Part shown: piece by piece, positions 22,760 through 33,837 of the stretch
How positions within the stretch are numbered: position 1 is the first letter of the stretch
How the letters are laid out: every line of letters begins with the position of its first letter
Source: Schistosoma mansoni
Lineage: Eukaryota; Platyhelminthes; Trematoda; Strigeidida; Schistosomatidae
Direction of reading: 5' to 3'
Assembly: GCF_000237925.1 (NCBI RefSeq)
Contig: NW_017386025.1
Span: 558,001 to 622,000 of the forward strand
DNA length: 64,000 nt
Program-made: the position numbers and the translations under genes
Notes under the pieces: generated by a model
What the model saw: the letters and a program-made list of their open reading frames with translations, nothing else
Told to the model about the DNA's origin: nothing
Databases searched by the model: none

Positions 22760-23895
22760 TCATAGTGAAGGAACATTTCTTCTTCTTTTTGTCCTTCGGT
22801 TTATATACGAATACAAGCGTTTAGGGCATTCTATGGATTCCTTAACGATTTTCTCTTCGTACAGCTTTCTGGACTTACGGAGGGTCGAGGCACAGGTATT
22901 TCGAGCCTTTTGATACTGAGATTTTGCCTCATCAGTCCCCAGTAACCTAAATCTATCCCACATTTTCCTTCTTTTACGGAGAAGGATGTGAACCTCTCTA
23001 CTGAACCACGGTGGGGAGTTTCTCGGCCCGTTAGGTGTAGTCCAAGGGATGTAGGGGGCGGTAACTTTAAAGTATAAATGCCGGAATACGTCCCAAGCCG
23101 TTTCGATTGATGACTCTGGGTCTATTGTCCAATTTTCTGGTGATTCTGATTTCATGATGTCTGGTATGTTTGCTTTCCGGACGTTAGGTCTGGATTGAGC
23201 TGAGGCGTGCTCGTGATCGACAGTTATATGGAAGTCAAAGCTTAAAACTGCATGATCACTTTTACCGACGGGTGGCATGTAATCCAGGTTTGCAACGTCA
23301 TCCTCATAATAAGTCAATATAAGATCTAGTAAGGATGATGCAGAGCCCGGGTCGTACCTAGTTGCCTCCTTCACGTGTTGCACTAGGGCACATGTGATTA
23401 CCGCATCAACTAGTTCCTGTTCGAAGGAATTTTCTGACGATCTAGTCCGCAGATTTCCCCAGTCCACCATGGGTGCATTAAAGTCCCCTAGGATTAGACA
23501 TCGATCACTTCGTGACAAAGTGTTGAGACTGCTTAGTAGGACCTCGTTTACCTCACAGCTTGGACTGCGATAGATCAAACTAAGAAGTAACTCTTGTCCC
23601 TTGCATTTTAGGCGGCAGCTAACTAATTCATACGTCCCACTCTCATGGGATACACTGTAGATAATGGTGAATGGAATAGCATTCCTAATGAATAGAGCTA
23701 CTCCCCCTCCTTTACGCGTTTGTATTCTATCGGCCCTTACTAATGTAAAACCCTCGAAATCAAGTTCCCTACTATCTATAGACGGCGTCAGCCATGTTTC
23801 TGTGACTGCGATTATGTCTGGCCTAGCTGAGTCAATCTGTACACCTAGTTCCGATAGCTTATTGAGTAAGCTCCGGGCATTGGTATAACAGATCC
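22760..23895 (-). pseudogene. APE-type endonuclease of the CR1-like element (open frame)
   Basis: The frame is open for about 378 codons although it has no ATG at its start. Motifs in order: YTNARSLLNKLSEL, IIAVTETWL, GGGVALFIRN, LIYRSPS, LILGDFNAPMVDWGN, RYDPGSASSLLDLILTY and GKSDHAVLSF. These include the catalytic Glu of TETW, Asp and Asn of GDFN, and SDH. The following 130 residues are the basic linker to the RT (PPWFSREVHILLRKRRKMWD). This is the best-preserved domain of the element. Confidence 0.8.
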
Positions 23896-23904
23896 GAAGA
23901 ATAT

Positions 23905-25032
23905 TTAAGTGGCCACGTGTTTCACCCAGAATGGCTTCGGCATCATCCCCTGTCGAAGCCTCACAACCCGAAAATTTACAATTTTCAGGTCTTTTTCGCC
24001 AGCGTCGAATCTGAGCTGTAGTTCTTTTTCGGCTTCCCGTCTTTTTACACGGTCCGCCAGCGGTAAGTCCTTACGGAGAAAAACTCCTGAACCCTTTAGT
24101 TTGTTTCCATTTTGTAAGATTATGTCGCGTTCTTTTGGGGATTTGAAAACGACTTTGAGAAGTCTAGGCTGATTAGGCTTAAGATGCGCCAGGTTTCCTA
24201 GTCTATACACCTTTAGCAAGGTGACTCCGGAAATGTTTTAGGGCATAACTTGGTTGAGTAGTTGTTTTATCAACACAATGTCGTGCTCAAAACGAGCTTT
24301 TGGTTCCGAGCTTTCACTCTCCTTGACTCTATGGAAAATGGCTGATCTGTCGCTGTGATCGGACTTCGGCTTTTCGACCTTTTTGGTGGGGGTAGGATTT
24401 CCTTTAACGTCATTTTGTCGTTTTTTTCTTACGACCTGTACTCAATCGTCGACGTTGTTTGGAGTAGTAACCACAGTCGCGTCAGGAGTACTATGAGATT
24501 CCGGAGGGTTGAGGACGACTTGGGAGGTTGGGCCGTCTTTCTCACTGGAAACTGACTAAGCCTTGCGGTTTCGGCTTCCGGAAGTTCCCTTCTGGGTATC
24601 ATTTTAGATACGGGAGACAGTAGGGACCTTTTTTCGCGAGTTTCTGGTTGGGACAGACCTCTTTGGTGGCTGTCCTTCCTCCTTCGGACGATGTGAGTCA
24701 GCATTTTTAAGACTCACTTGTGTCTGTCTTACATCAATCTGCGTGTCGACAGATCGAGTTCTGACCGACGTGTCCCGACCGCGCTTGCCGGGACACTTCT
24801 TCGCAGCATTGATCATTGAGATGGTCTCGGTCAACAGGCTATTTGCGTCCAGACATCACTGTTGACATAGCCATATGCAGCCATGCCTACTAAACCGTTT
24901 GAAAGCCGCAAGCGTTAGATTCATGCAAACTTCGTAGTACCAACCTTTGCACTCATCGCACTGCATGACGCTGTCAACAGGATATCAACATCCTGGGCGC
25001 CGGCAAATGCTTTTGTTGCACCTTCCAGTCAT
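23905..25032 (-). pseudogene. CR1-like ORF1 with N-terminal PHD finger (broken)
   Basis: From an ATG at 25032 the frame reads a Cys-rich module: C at RCNKSIC, PGC, then MQCDECKGWYYEVC and a final HGCIWLC. Spacing and the GW pair fit a PHD-type zinc finger, a chromatin-reading fold found in ORF1 of some CR1-clade elements. Two in-frame stops fall inside or just after it. A basic, Ser/Thr-rich linker follows (24834-24604, 24704-24429 in another frame). The C-terminal part (24219-23905: LLKVVFKSPKERDIILQNGN, RKDLPLADRVKRREAE) resembles the RRM-like domain of ORF1 proteins. It is inactive as it stands. Confidence 0.65.
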
Positions 25033-25533
25033 TTTAGGATGAGAAAGTGAGTTTTGACTAAAAGTAGAAAAAAAACTGTAAATAGTTAGAACCAAAGTAC
25101 TAACAGATACAATAGAAAAACAAGGTACTCTGGAGTACCGACGATAAAACTATTTAGGATACCAAAAATGATACTCTAGTCGAAAGAAATTCAATCAAAA
25201 TATAGACAGTAGTCTTGATACGTTAATAACGATCAAAACAATAGAATCTACTCAACGAGGAAAAATTACCACTGTCCTTTTTAAATAGCGCGCGTTGTGC
25301 GAGAATGCATTTTGTACTAATTTACATAGACCTCTCTGATAAGTTTTTCACACATTCAGATACTTACCTGTGGACATACGTGATCCAATGCTGCAGATTA
25401 AGGAGACTCTTTGATCAAATTCTGCTTCAATTCTGTTCCCAACCATTTGAAACACTTGTACACCAGCCTAGAGGTGTTTTGCCGCTCCTTATTCAAATCT
25501 CTCGAAACATTGTTCACGATTAGATGTAACGCG
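25033..25533. other. Upstream region of the glutathione peroxidase gene
   Basis: This AT-rich region separates the 5' end of the CR1-like element from GPx. It should hold the GPx promoter and 5' UTR. An open frame (25411 onward) runs in frame into exon 2 if the 33 bp intron is retained, so a longer N-terminus is formally possible. Confidence 0.4.
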
Positions 25534-26147
25534 ATGGTACGTTGTGGTCCCTCTAATTTCTTCCTTAAGTCTTCATCTCACAAGTCTTGGAATTCAATAT
25601 ATGAATTCACTGTTAAGGATATCAATGGTGTGGATGTCTCCTTAGAGAAATACCGGTATGTTCGATATTACTCTCCTATATAGAATAATAATTATTTGTT
25701 GTTTAGTGGTCACGTTTGTCTAATTGTTAATGTCGCTTGCAAGTGAGGCGCAACGGACAAGAACTATCGCCAACTCCAGGAGATGCACACTCGACTGGTT
25801 GGCAAAGGCCTCCGTATATTAGCATTCCCCTGCAATCAATTCGGTGGACAGGTGTGTATCACTTAAACCAATATTATTTGCAGGAACCCTGGGCAGAAGC
25901 GGAGATTAAGAAGTTCGTGACTGAGAAGTACGGCGTCCAATTCGATATGTTTTCGAAGATAAAAGTCAATGGGTCTGACGCTGATGATCTTTATAAATTC
26001 CTCAAAAGTAGACAACATGGTACCTTAACAAAGTAATTGTTTTTTCTTTGTTACTGTCGTAGTAATATTAAGTGGAACTTCTCAAAATTTCTTGTAGATC
26101 GTCAAGGACAACCGGTTAAAAGATATTCTCCTACAACTGCCCCATAT
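25534..26147 (+). CDS. GPX1: Selenocysteine glutathione peroxidase (phospholipid hydroperoxide type), 3' end not found
   Basis: The enzyme reduces lipid and hydrogen peroxides with glutathione. Five exons are read: 25534-25536 (the ATG alone), 25570-25655, 25707-25851, 25884-26032 and 26063-26147, with introns of 33, 51, 32 and 30 bp, all gt...ag and frame-consistent. The protein begins [14 protein letters not shown]. The active site is NVACK-Sec-GAT, with Sec encoded by the in-frame TGA at 25744-25746. Then come the catalytic Gln and the family motifs [14 protein letters not shown], with Trp in [11 protein letters not shown], completing the tetrad. It matches my memory of S. mansoni GPx1. 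The last exon (about 14 codons after APY) and the SECIS element that must lie in the 3' UTR were not found before the gap at 31781; the intron after 26147 is filled with retroelements. The stretch before 25534 could give an alternative N-terminus. Confidence 0.93.
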
Positions 26148-27409
26148 GTGAGTTGTTGAATTTTCAATATTTTGATTTTATTATCAGTTCCGACTGTCTA
26201 AATAGATAGAAGTAACTTAAGGATAAATTAGCAAACTCAGCAATCTATCCTATACACTTCGATTTTTCCTGAATTATTGAGATATTTTGTCGTGCCACGT
26301 CACGTAGCTTATAGTCTCTGTGGTTTTGAAGTTGTTATTAAGAAAGTTTACTCATTTAAACATTTAGTCGGTTAGTGACTTCGCTGAACAGTGGTTGTTT
26401 AGGTGATTTGATCAATGCGTTTCCAAACTAGTCGTACCTCAAAAGTGGTTATACTCCGAAAAAACTATCTGGACTCAACATATCACCTCATAGCCGTGCA
26501 TGTTGATAAATTCACCGGTTAATTTTCATGAATGACAAAATGATATATCAACTTTAGTTACTTGTTAGTTTTATGGTGTATTAAATGAAGTCCATCGTTG
26601 CATACAGTTACTTAAGTTATTAGTCACGTCAGACTTTGTAAATGAAATTTGAGTTCAAGTTAATTATCCCACATTTGACTATATGAAGTTATGAACCAAA
26701 ATTTTTGTCGGCTCACTTCTAGAGTTATGAAATAGTTATCAGTATCGAAGCAACTAGATCGCCTTACTCGTGATCGTCGAGGTCATTAGAATTAATCTTG
26801 GGTTGACATCACTGTCTAAATAACAGTCAAGTCATTCGACTCTCAACCTTTAAGTCTCAGGTACGCACACCGTTCTACCTACTTCGGCTCAAATAACCGG
26901 TTATTATCATTAGATATTACACTTGGAGTGTCAGTCGGACACAGCGTAGAAACTGATACGTATGTATACTTAGGGTACAGCTCACCCCCAAGTACTTTGT
27001 AAAGGAGTTGATTTATTCTATTGTTTTAAATAGCAGTTTTCATTGTTCATATGCTTTGGGTTTCTGTGTCTTTCAATTGATGTGTCCAAGTGATTGCACT
27101 GATTTCCATGGACGTTATTTTCAAATACTGGAACTAAGTTAAAGAGGTAGAGATTTAAGATTTTGATAACAAATAAGACCCACTTCCACACTAAACGAAG
27201 TCTTTCCTGATGTTTTGATTTGGACTGTAAACTTCAGGAACGAGTCTTCGCGTTTTTACTCAATAGTAATCTTACTTCACAATATTGTCATTTCGGCCGT
27301 GTATGTCTTAGTCTTCAATGTAACAGTCATTTCCATCAACAACAGTGTTAGGTTAATAGATTTCCACACCCGTGACTATTTAGATTGGTCTTAGTTAACT
27401 GCTACGTCT
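26148..27409. other. Start of the last GPx intron, no gene seen
   Basis: The intron opens with gtgagttg at 26148. AT-rich sequence without recognisable exons follows. I searched it by eye for a DIEGD-like terminal exon and found none. Confidence 0.4.
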
Positions 27410-28088
27410 ACTACTTATTTACTTACTTACGCCTGTTACTCCCAACGGAGCATAGGCCGCCGACCAGCATTCTCCAACACACTCTGTCCTGGGCCGTCCT
27501 TTCTAGTTCTATCCAGTTTTTGCTCATGCTTCTCATGTCTGTCTCTATTTCTCGACGTAATGTGTTCTTTGGTCTTCCTCTTCTCCTTCGGCCTTCAGGA
27601 TTCCATGTGAGGGCTTGTATTGTGATGCAATTGGGTGATTTCCTCAAAGTGTGTCCTATCCACTTCCAACGCTTCTTCCTGATTTCTTCCTCCGCTGGAA
27701 TCTGGTTTGTTGTCTCCCACAGTAACTTGCTGCTTATAGTGTCTGGCCAACGGATCCGAAGTATATTGCGTAGACAACTGTTAATAAACACTTGTATCTT
27801 CTGGATGATGGCTCTCGTAGTTCTCCACGTCTCCGCCCCATACAGTAGAACTGTCTTAACATTTGTATTGAAAATTCTGATCTTGGTGTTGGCTGACAAT
27901 TGTTTTGAGTTCCAGATGTTCTTCAGTTGTAAATGTGCTGCTTTTGCTTTGCTGATCCTCGCCCTCACACCTGAATCTGATCCACCGTGTTCATCAATGA
28001 TGCTGCCCAGATATGTAAAGGTTTCTACATTCTCAAAAGCTTCTCCGTCAAGTGTAATTTGATTGGTGCATGTTGTATTGTATCGTCT
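27410..28088 (-). mobile_element. SR2-type RTE retrotransposon, 5'-truncated 3' end
   Basis: A frame of about 220 residues (28094-27423) holds the C-terminal part of the SR2 ORF2 protein: [52 protein letters not shown], and [19 protein letters not shown]. It ends in a short tail of ACTT-type repeats (taagtaagtaaataa on the minus strand). It is nearly identical to 53510-54152. The truncation falls near 28088. It lies downstream of the known GPx exons in the opposite orientation. Confidence 0.85.
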
Positions 28089-28554
28089 ATACAACTAGTT
28101 ATTCTGAAATTTGATTTTTCTCAGAAAACTTGTATATCGCCCTGTAATAGTCCGTACGCTTACAATTATTCGTGCCTCAATGCACTACAAGCAGTAAGTA
28201 TGATAATTAGGGTTTGTGTGGAAGCGTACGAGACTTTTGTATGACAGTCCTCATCTCTCCATTTCCTGGTTTAGTGACACCGGTTAGCGCATTCAGTACT
28301 TTGATGTGTAGCGGTTATTGAACAATATATCAATCTTGGCACAGTTTGTGTCAAACAATAGTGTAATCCTGGACTACTGCAGATTTCAAGGGCTAGGAAT
28401 ATCTAATTTTCTCACACTACGTAATTCATATGTATTCTGAATCTAACTTCCTACAAGTGATTTCTTATATTCTTCATTTACCTGGCGTGTGTCTGTTAGG
28501 GCAGACTTACTGATTGATATTGGCGAGATACTCGCAACATATGATTGCGTGAAG
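28089..28554. other. Unassigned sequence between SR2 and Perere-3 insertions
   Basis: No gene or repeat was recognised. It may be part of the GPx final intron. Confidence 0.35.
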
Positions 28555-31322
28555 TATTTATTTATTTAAACACATATATATTGGTACAAAAGGGCACCAG
28601 ATACATATGCGCCACACAAAATAATGAAAGTAGGAAGAGAAGGGATGAAAAGATAAGGCGGACTGAAATGTACAACCAGAAGACTCTTTCAGTTAAGAAA
28701 GTTAGAACCACTCTTTATGTAGAAAGTGAAAGAAGGTTGCAGCAGGTTCGCCACTGGCTTCTATTCTGAGCCATATCTGATAACGTCTCTAGCCACTGTG
28801 TTGCACCATCTCTCAAACCCCAGCCAGGGAGTCGTGAAGGACCAACAGAAGCTAGCCCTTTGCAGATTTCTTTCATGCCACGACACCATGTCATACACTG
28901 ACCTCCTCTCCGCTTTTTCCGACCAGTCCCAGAGTCGGCAAATAATGCACGACGTGGAAGTCTCTGGGACGACATTCGTAAAACATGTCCAAGCCACCGA
29001 AGTCGGTGTTTCAAGATGGTGACACCAATTGAATTATCGTCTCTGCGCCCGAACACACGATGCCGAACCTCTGCATTACTAACATGGTGTTGCCACTGAA
29101 TGTCAGCAAACCTTCGGAGACAACGATGATCGAACACAGAGAGACGTCTAACATCCTCAACTCGGAGAGACCAGGTTTCACAAGCATAGAGCAAAACTGC
29201 TCTCACCGACGCGTTGTAGATCCGACCTTTTACAGCCAGACTAACATCACGAAGGCGCCAAAGATGGCCCAGATTGGCATAAGCCGCTCTGGCTTTCATT
29301 GTACGTGCATCAATCTCATCACTCACGCCACCACCAGCACTTATATAGCTACTTAGATACACGAACTTCTCAACTACTTCAATCTGCTCACCATCCAGGG
29401 TGAGTACAGGATGAGAATCCTGCCAGTCTTGTAGGAGTACTTTGCACTTGGAGGGTGCAAAGCACATGCCGTACCTGTGGACACTGATTGCCAACTGATT
29501 AAGTGCGGATTGCATGCCTTGGGCATTATCGCACAGTAAGACAATATCATCCGCATACTCGAGGTCGAGAAGTCGTTCTCCAGACAGCAGATCCACACCG
29601 CCATTACTTACATCCATCAGAGCTGTTTCCAGGATGTCGTTGATGGCAAAGTTGAAGAGGAATGGTGAGATCGGGCAACCCTGCCTAACCCCGCTGCTCG
29701 AATGAAACAAGGGGGAAAGGTGGTTGTATGCCCTCACTCTGCCTGAGGTGTTCGTATACAGGGCCTTTAAGATGTTAATGAACTTCTCAGGCACACCCTT
29801 CTTTAATAGACAATCCCAGAGAACAGTCCTGTCTAACGAATCGAAGGCAGCCCTGATATCAAGAAACACCACGATTGTTGGCCTGCGATAAGTATGACAG
29901 TGTTCTAACATTTGGCGGAGGGTGAAGATGTGATCAATGCATCCTCGACCAGAACGAAGACCGGCCTGCTCCTCGCGAGTCAATCGTTCTCGGGTTTTAA
30001 ACAACCTACGAAGAATGACAGAAGCCAATAGTTTGGACGCAATCGAAAGTAGACTTATCCCCCGATAGTTGTTACAGGAACAACGTGAACCCTTTTTAAA
30101 GATAGGGACGACTATTGACTCATTCCATGATGTTGGAACACTTTCTTGCTCCCAAACCTTTGCAAACAACACCGTCAGTTCCTTAGCCAGAAAGTCACCA
30201 CCATCTTTAAAAAGAGCCGGAGGTAAGTCATCTGGGCCCGGTGATTTGTAGCGCTTCAAGGATTGGAGTTCCTTGCGGACTTCCGCCTCGTTTGGTGGAT
30301 CAGTCGTCACCGGCCATGGGGGGCAGGACAAACTGGTTGATGTTGCTGGAGCAGCAGGCTAGTTGGACTGCCCTTCGAAAAATTCCGCCCATCGTCCAAG
30401 ACGTCGAGAGATGTTAGTAATTAGCATCCCGTCATTTTCACAGATTGTTTCACTCACACCAGACTTCTTGCTGCCAGTGGCTCGGATGAGTTGGAAGAGT
30501 TTCCGGCAGTTACCAGATGCAACTGCTGCTTCCATCTCATTAGCACGCTCCGACCACCAGGCTTCTCGGTCCTTACGCAAGCTTTGCCCGATTTCATTAC
30601 GTAACAGCTTTCGTTTGTGGTCAAACTCACGGTCACTCGGAGTAGACCGACGGGCTTCCATCAGTTGTAAGGAGCCAGAAGAAACCCAGTGCTTGTAAGC
30701 GGGACGTTTCGCGAAGCCGCAAGCGGCTTTACTCGCCATTTTCATGGCGTCGTGAAGATGCAACCAATGCTCATCTATACTTTTCGGTGGGATGGTAGCT
30801 AGCCTAGAGGCTAGCTCCACTCGATACTTACTTGCAACAGAAGTTGCAGCCAGTTTACTAACATCGATCCGTTGGTGGTGGTCAATCCTTCGGCCACTGA
30901 AAAGTAAGGTGCGATTGGCGCAGACCAGGGCATGACCAGACTCCAGATAGGTACTCCAAAAGGAGCGGCAGTCTTGTACACAACCACGCCAGCGGTAGCT
31001 GATCGCGATGTGATCAATCTGAGTCCAGGCTTGAGATGCAGAGGGAGGACGCCAGGTGGCACACCGGCGATGACTGTGCCGGAAGTTAGTGCTGGCCAGA
31101 AACAGGTTGTGGTCTGTGCACAGTTGCAGCAAATGGTCCCCGTTATCTGTCCTGCGACCAACAAGTCCCCATCGGCCACCTAAACGACTCTCTTCTGTGC
31201 CTAGACGCCCGACCTGTGCATTCAAGTCTCCAGCTAATACTACGATATCTGTCGAACGCGCTTTCTGGAGAAGAACTGTTAACTGGTGGTAAAACTCATC
31301 CTTGATTGCATCCGGGCTGGTG
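28555..31322 (-). mobile_element. SR3/Perere-3-type RTE retrotransposon, 5'-truncated
   Basis: This element contains part of the endonuclease, the full RT and a 3' end running into aacacataaatattggtac-like sequence and an ATTT-rich tail (28555-28600 plus). The body stops near 31322 inside the endonuclease domain, so the 5' half was not copied. The family name rests on recalled similarity to schistosome RTE elements; a diverged relative lies at 41560-43870. Confidence 0.82.
28715..31225 (-). pseudogene. Endonuclease (partial) and reverse transcriptase of the Perere-3-type element
   Basis: The frame starts in endonuclease sequence upstream of 31225 (DIVVLAGDLNAQVGRLGTEE, with D of GDFN-type motif; WTQIDHIAISYRWRG further on; SGHALV where SDH is expected). 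After a basic linker the RT reads YKSPGPDDLPPALFK, FKKGSRCSCNNYRGISLL, VVFLDIRAAFDSLDRTVLW, SGVRQGCPISPFLFN and LEYADDIVLL, all catalytic Asp present. The C-terminal domain holds VLLYACETWSLRVEDVRRL and HRLRWLGHVLRMS. One TAG codon at 30361-30359 is the only break seen between the two halves (288 and 538 residues). Confidence 0.85.
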
Positions 31323-31780
31323 TCTCAAATTTTTTAAATATATTACTCAATTACGAACTTTCGTTTAAATTTGAACTAATAGTTTCACAGTATTTGAGTG
31401 CCAAGTAAATGTAAAACATTGAGGAGGAAAACGTAAGGAGGTTTAGATTCGACAATTTCGAAGTTGATCATATTTCTTTTGTCTTGTGAACGTCTGTTAG
31501 CTGTCAAGTGATAAGAATGCTTATGGTCATTAATAATAAAATTCACATTTAAATCATCATTCATTAATTCATTTTAATGATTTCGTGTTTTATTTTAATA
31601 AATTTATTGGAAATAAAATTATTATCATAAAAAGGGGGGGTTATAGACATGTTCAATAGTGTCAAAAACCAGCTTTCGATATCCTTGTAACACAGCCTTC
31701 TTACTTTCCAGCTGTACGATTATAAACAAACAATAGTGGAGCGGCGACTCACTGGTAAAGACGTCCACGTTACAGTCACT
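31323..31780. other. AT-rich unassigned sequence before the gap
   Basis: No coding sequence was identified. Clustered AATAAA motifs at about 31590-31620 could be poly(A) signals, but the gene they might serve is not visible. Confidence 0.3.
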
Positions 31781-31980
31781 NNNNNNNNNNNNNNNNNNNN
31801 NNNNNNNNNNNNNNNNNNNNNNNNNNNNNNNNNNNNNNNNNNNNNNNNNNNNNNNNNNNNNNNNNNNNNNNNNNNNNNNNNNNNNNNNNNNNNNNNNNNN
31901 NNNNNNNNNNNNNNNNNNNNNNNNNNNNNNNNNNNNNNNNNNNNNNNNNNNNNNNNNNNNNNNNNNNNNNNNNNNNNNNN
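31781..31980. other. Assembly gap (200 N)
   Basis: Exactly 200 ambiguous bases suggest a scaffold gap of unknown or standardised size. Sequence order across it is not proven by this window. Confidence 0.99.
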
Positions 31981-32443
31981 AATGTTTATGGTGTAGGAGT
32001 AGGTTGGAAGAGAGCTAGGGACGGCCAGACCAAAACGTGGGCATAAATCCATGAAGTCGCTGATAAGTGGACTGAGCCATGTGGGTAGGTGTAGACTACC
32101 TGGTTGGGATCTGCGAGATGATAGTAATCGATGGATAGAGACCTTGAATGACATGGCTCAAAATCGTTTGCAATGGCGAAGGTACATCCACTCTTTGTGT
32201 TCTGCCAAATTCTAATCTTCTGAATTCCTCATGTCCCTATCCTTTTTCTCTTTCCAAATTTATTTCACTGTATTATACTCCTTGAATAACATCTTCAAAC
32301 CCTAATCTTTCACATAATGCTTATACTCTTACTACTTCTACCACTATGGGATTTGAATTGACAACTGCATCTCTGTGCTAATGTGATATGGCAACTCGAA
32401 CTGATGTACGAAGTTCTACGTTGTGACTGACTGACTGAGTGTA
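31981..32443 (+). mobile_element. 3' end of an RTE retrotransposon
   Basis: Right after the gap the plus strand encodes SHVGRCRLPGWDLRDDSNRW and IETLNDMAQNRLQWRRYIHS, then a stop near 32214. This is the C-terminus of a Perere-3-related RTE protein (compare RLPGWGLRDGATQWLETLSD in the copy at 28715). The 3' UTR runs to a short repeat, tgactgactgactgag, near 32440. The rest of the element probably lies in the gap. Confidence 0.75.
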
Positions 32444-32901
32444 GCCGTTTGATTTTAGTGTAAGCTTTCTTCCAAATGAACTTTTAAATTACTCTAACAA
32501 TCTAGAGGTTCGCGAAAAGTATCTGGGAGATATACTTCCGTTTGTAATGTGAGGTGTGAATATCCGTCCTTGCATTTGGTCTGAAACCTCATTTTGCTAC
32601 TTTTGTTTGTCTGCGTGTTAAAAGACATTAATTGGACCACGGGATAGGAATTTTGAACGTATTGTGCGAATTTCACCGTGTAACTGTGCGTCAAAGTCGA
32701 GACTACCTAAATATTGTCCAATTTGAGGCTGTGAACATGATTCGACTTTTGTACTGTCAAAGTGGTTGTTGCTGTTATTGTGAGTGGTGATGTTACACGA
32801 AACCAACCTCGGAACGGCAAATGTTCAAGTTATGTTAATTTACAACACAGTTATGAAGTCAGCGTGGTCACTAAATTGAAGATTTTCGACAACCATGTCA
32901 G
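32444..32901. other. Possible outer part of the inverted repeat arm
   Basis: No gene was recognised. Because arm 2 leaves the window at 64000, I cannot tell whether this stretch also belongs to the inverted repeat. Confidence 0.3.
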
Positions 32902-33130
32902 TTCATTGTTGTCTCTAAATGACTACTTGGATTCGACAGCAATACAATCTGAGCCACCAAATGCCTAGGAACATGGTACTGTACACTATTTGTGATCTGT
33001 TTTAGTAAGAAAACCCGTGTCTTTGGATAGTGGGTGAATAAGTGCTGACGGTAACATGGCTGATAAGATCAACCTGCATATATTGAATGCCAGATCACTT
33101 TGTACCAACCTATGGTACCGGCACCGTCGC
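32762..33130 (+). pseudogene. Fragment of a non-LTR retrotransposon (ORF1 end / endonuclease start)
   Basis: A frame with stops ends in DKINLHILNARSLCTNL around 33060-33110, which resembles the beginning of the endonuclease domain of CR1/Jockey-type elements (usually ...lNaRSl.nk...). Upstream lies a 68-residue frame of unknown type (32762-32968). No other motif can be read. The same piece sits in arm 2 in reverse. Confidence 0.35.
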
Positions 33131-33837
33131 GATGTCAGTCGGGTTTAAAACATATCGATAGGAGCAGTTACGCTGTATGATTTTGAAACCTGACCCCTAT
33201 GAGTTGGTGTTGGATAACTCTGTATTCGGTCATTGTTGTCTGTGATGGATTGCTGACATTTATTTATCTAATCTGAAGAAGTGGATTATATTAACTCACG
33301 AAACACCAGAAATATACCTATAATCTCATAAGTTATTTTATTTGAATAATTCTTTATGTATTTTAGATAATCATTTTCTTCAATTATTGTTAAATGTATG
33401 AATAATAAAGTATATTTTATTTTTATCTGTATGCACTAATGACCTCATCTTTTCATGATATGGTTAAAAAAATAACTAACAATGTGTACTTATATTAATA
33501 GAGTAAACATAAGACTGAATTATTGATTTAAGTACAAAATTATTTATTACATATCAATTGCTCTTATAATTTACATAGTAAAATATACCCAATCACTAGT
33601 CATCTACATTATTGAAATGTGTATATATTTGAACAAGTGCAAAATCATATGAGATAATCATCATAATCCATTAATCCATAATGAAATCAGTTATTCAACA
33701 ACAACAAAAAACTATACAAAACCGACAATATCATGTTGATATATTTTTGTTAATAAATCTGAAAGAGAAGAAAAATAGAGAAGTATCTAGATGAAGAAGA
33801 TTGAATGTTATCTAATATAGTATAAAATAATTTTCAT

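Larger units (their letters stand above)
20732..25032 (-). mobile_element. CR1-like non-LTR retrotransposon, near full length but broken
   Basis: ORF1 with a PHD finger (25032-23905), endonuclease (23895-22760), RT (22735-20779) and a short 3' UTR lie in order on the minus strand. The 3' end carries a small tandem repeat (aaactgaaactgaaactgg), typical of CR1-type 3' ends. The RT is interrupted by a 0.37 kb insertion (21289-21656) and by point stops, so the copy is dead but much younger than the one at 10835. It resembles SR1/Perere-type schistosome elements; I cannot name the exact family. Confidence 0.8.

Noticed and set aside
25737-26036. 99-residue frame beginning [11 protein letters not shown]
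   Set aside because: It is an out-of-frame and intron-containing reading of GPx exons 3 and 4. The correct frame passes the Sec TGA.
28476-28545. Possible last GPx exon (reading near gatattggcgagata)
   Set aside because: No splice acceptor precedes it and the translation departs from the expected C-terminus after a few residues.
31720-32154. 144-residue frame across the gap
   Set aside because: It is built through 200 N, so it is not evidence of a protein.
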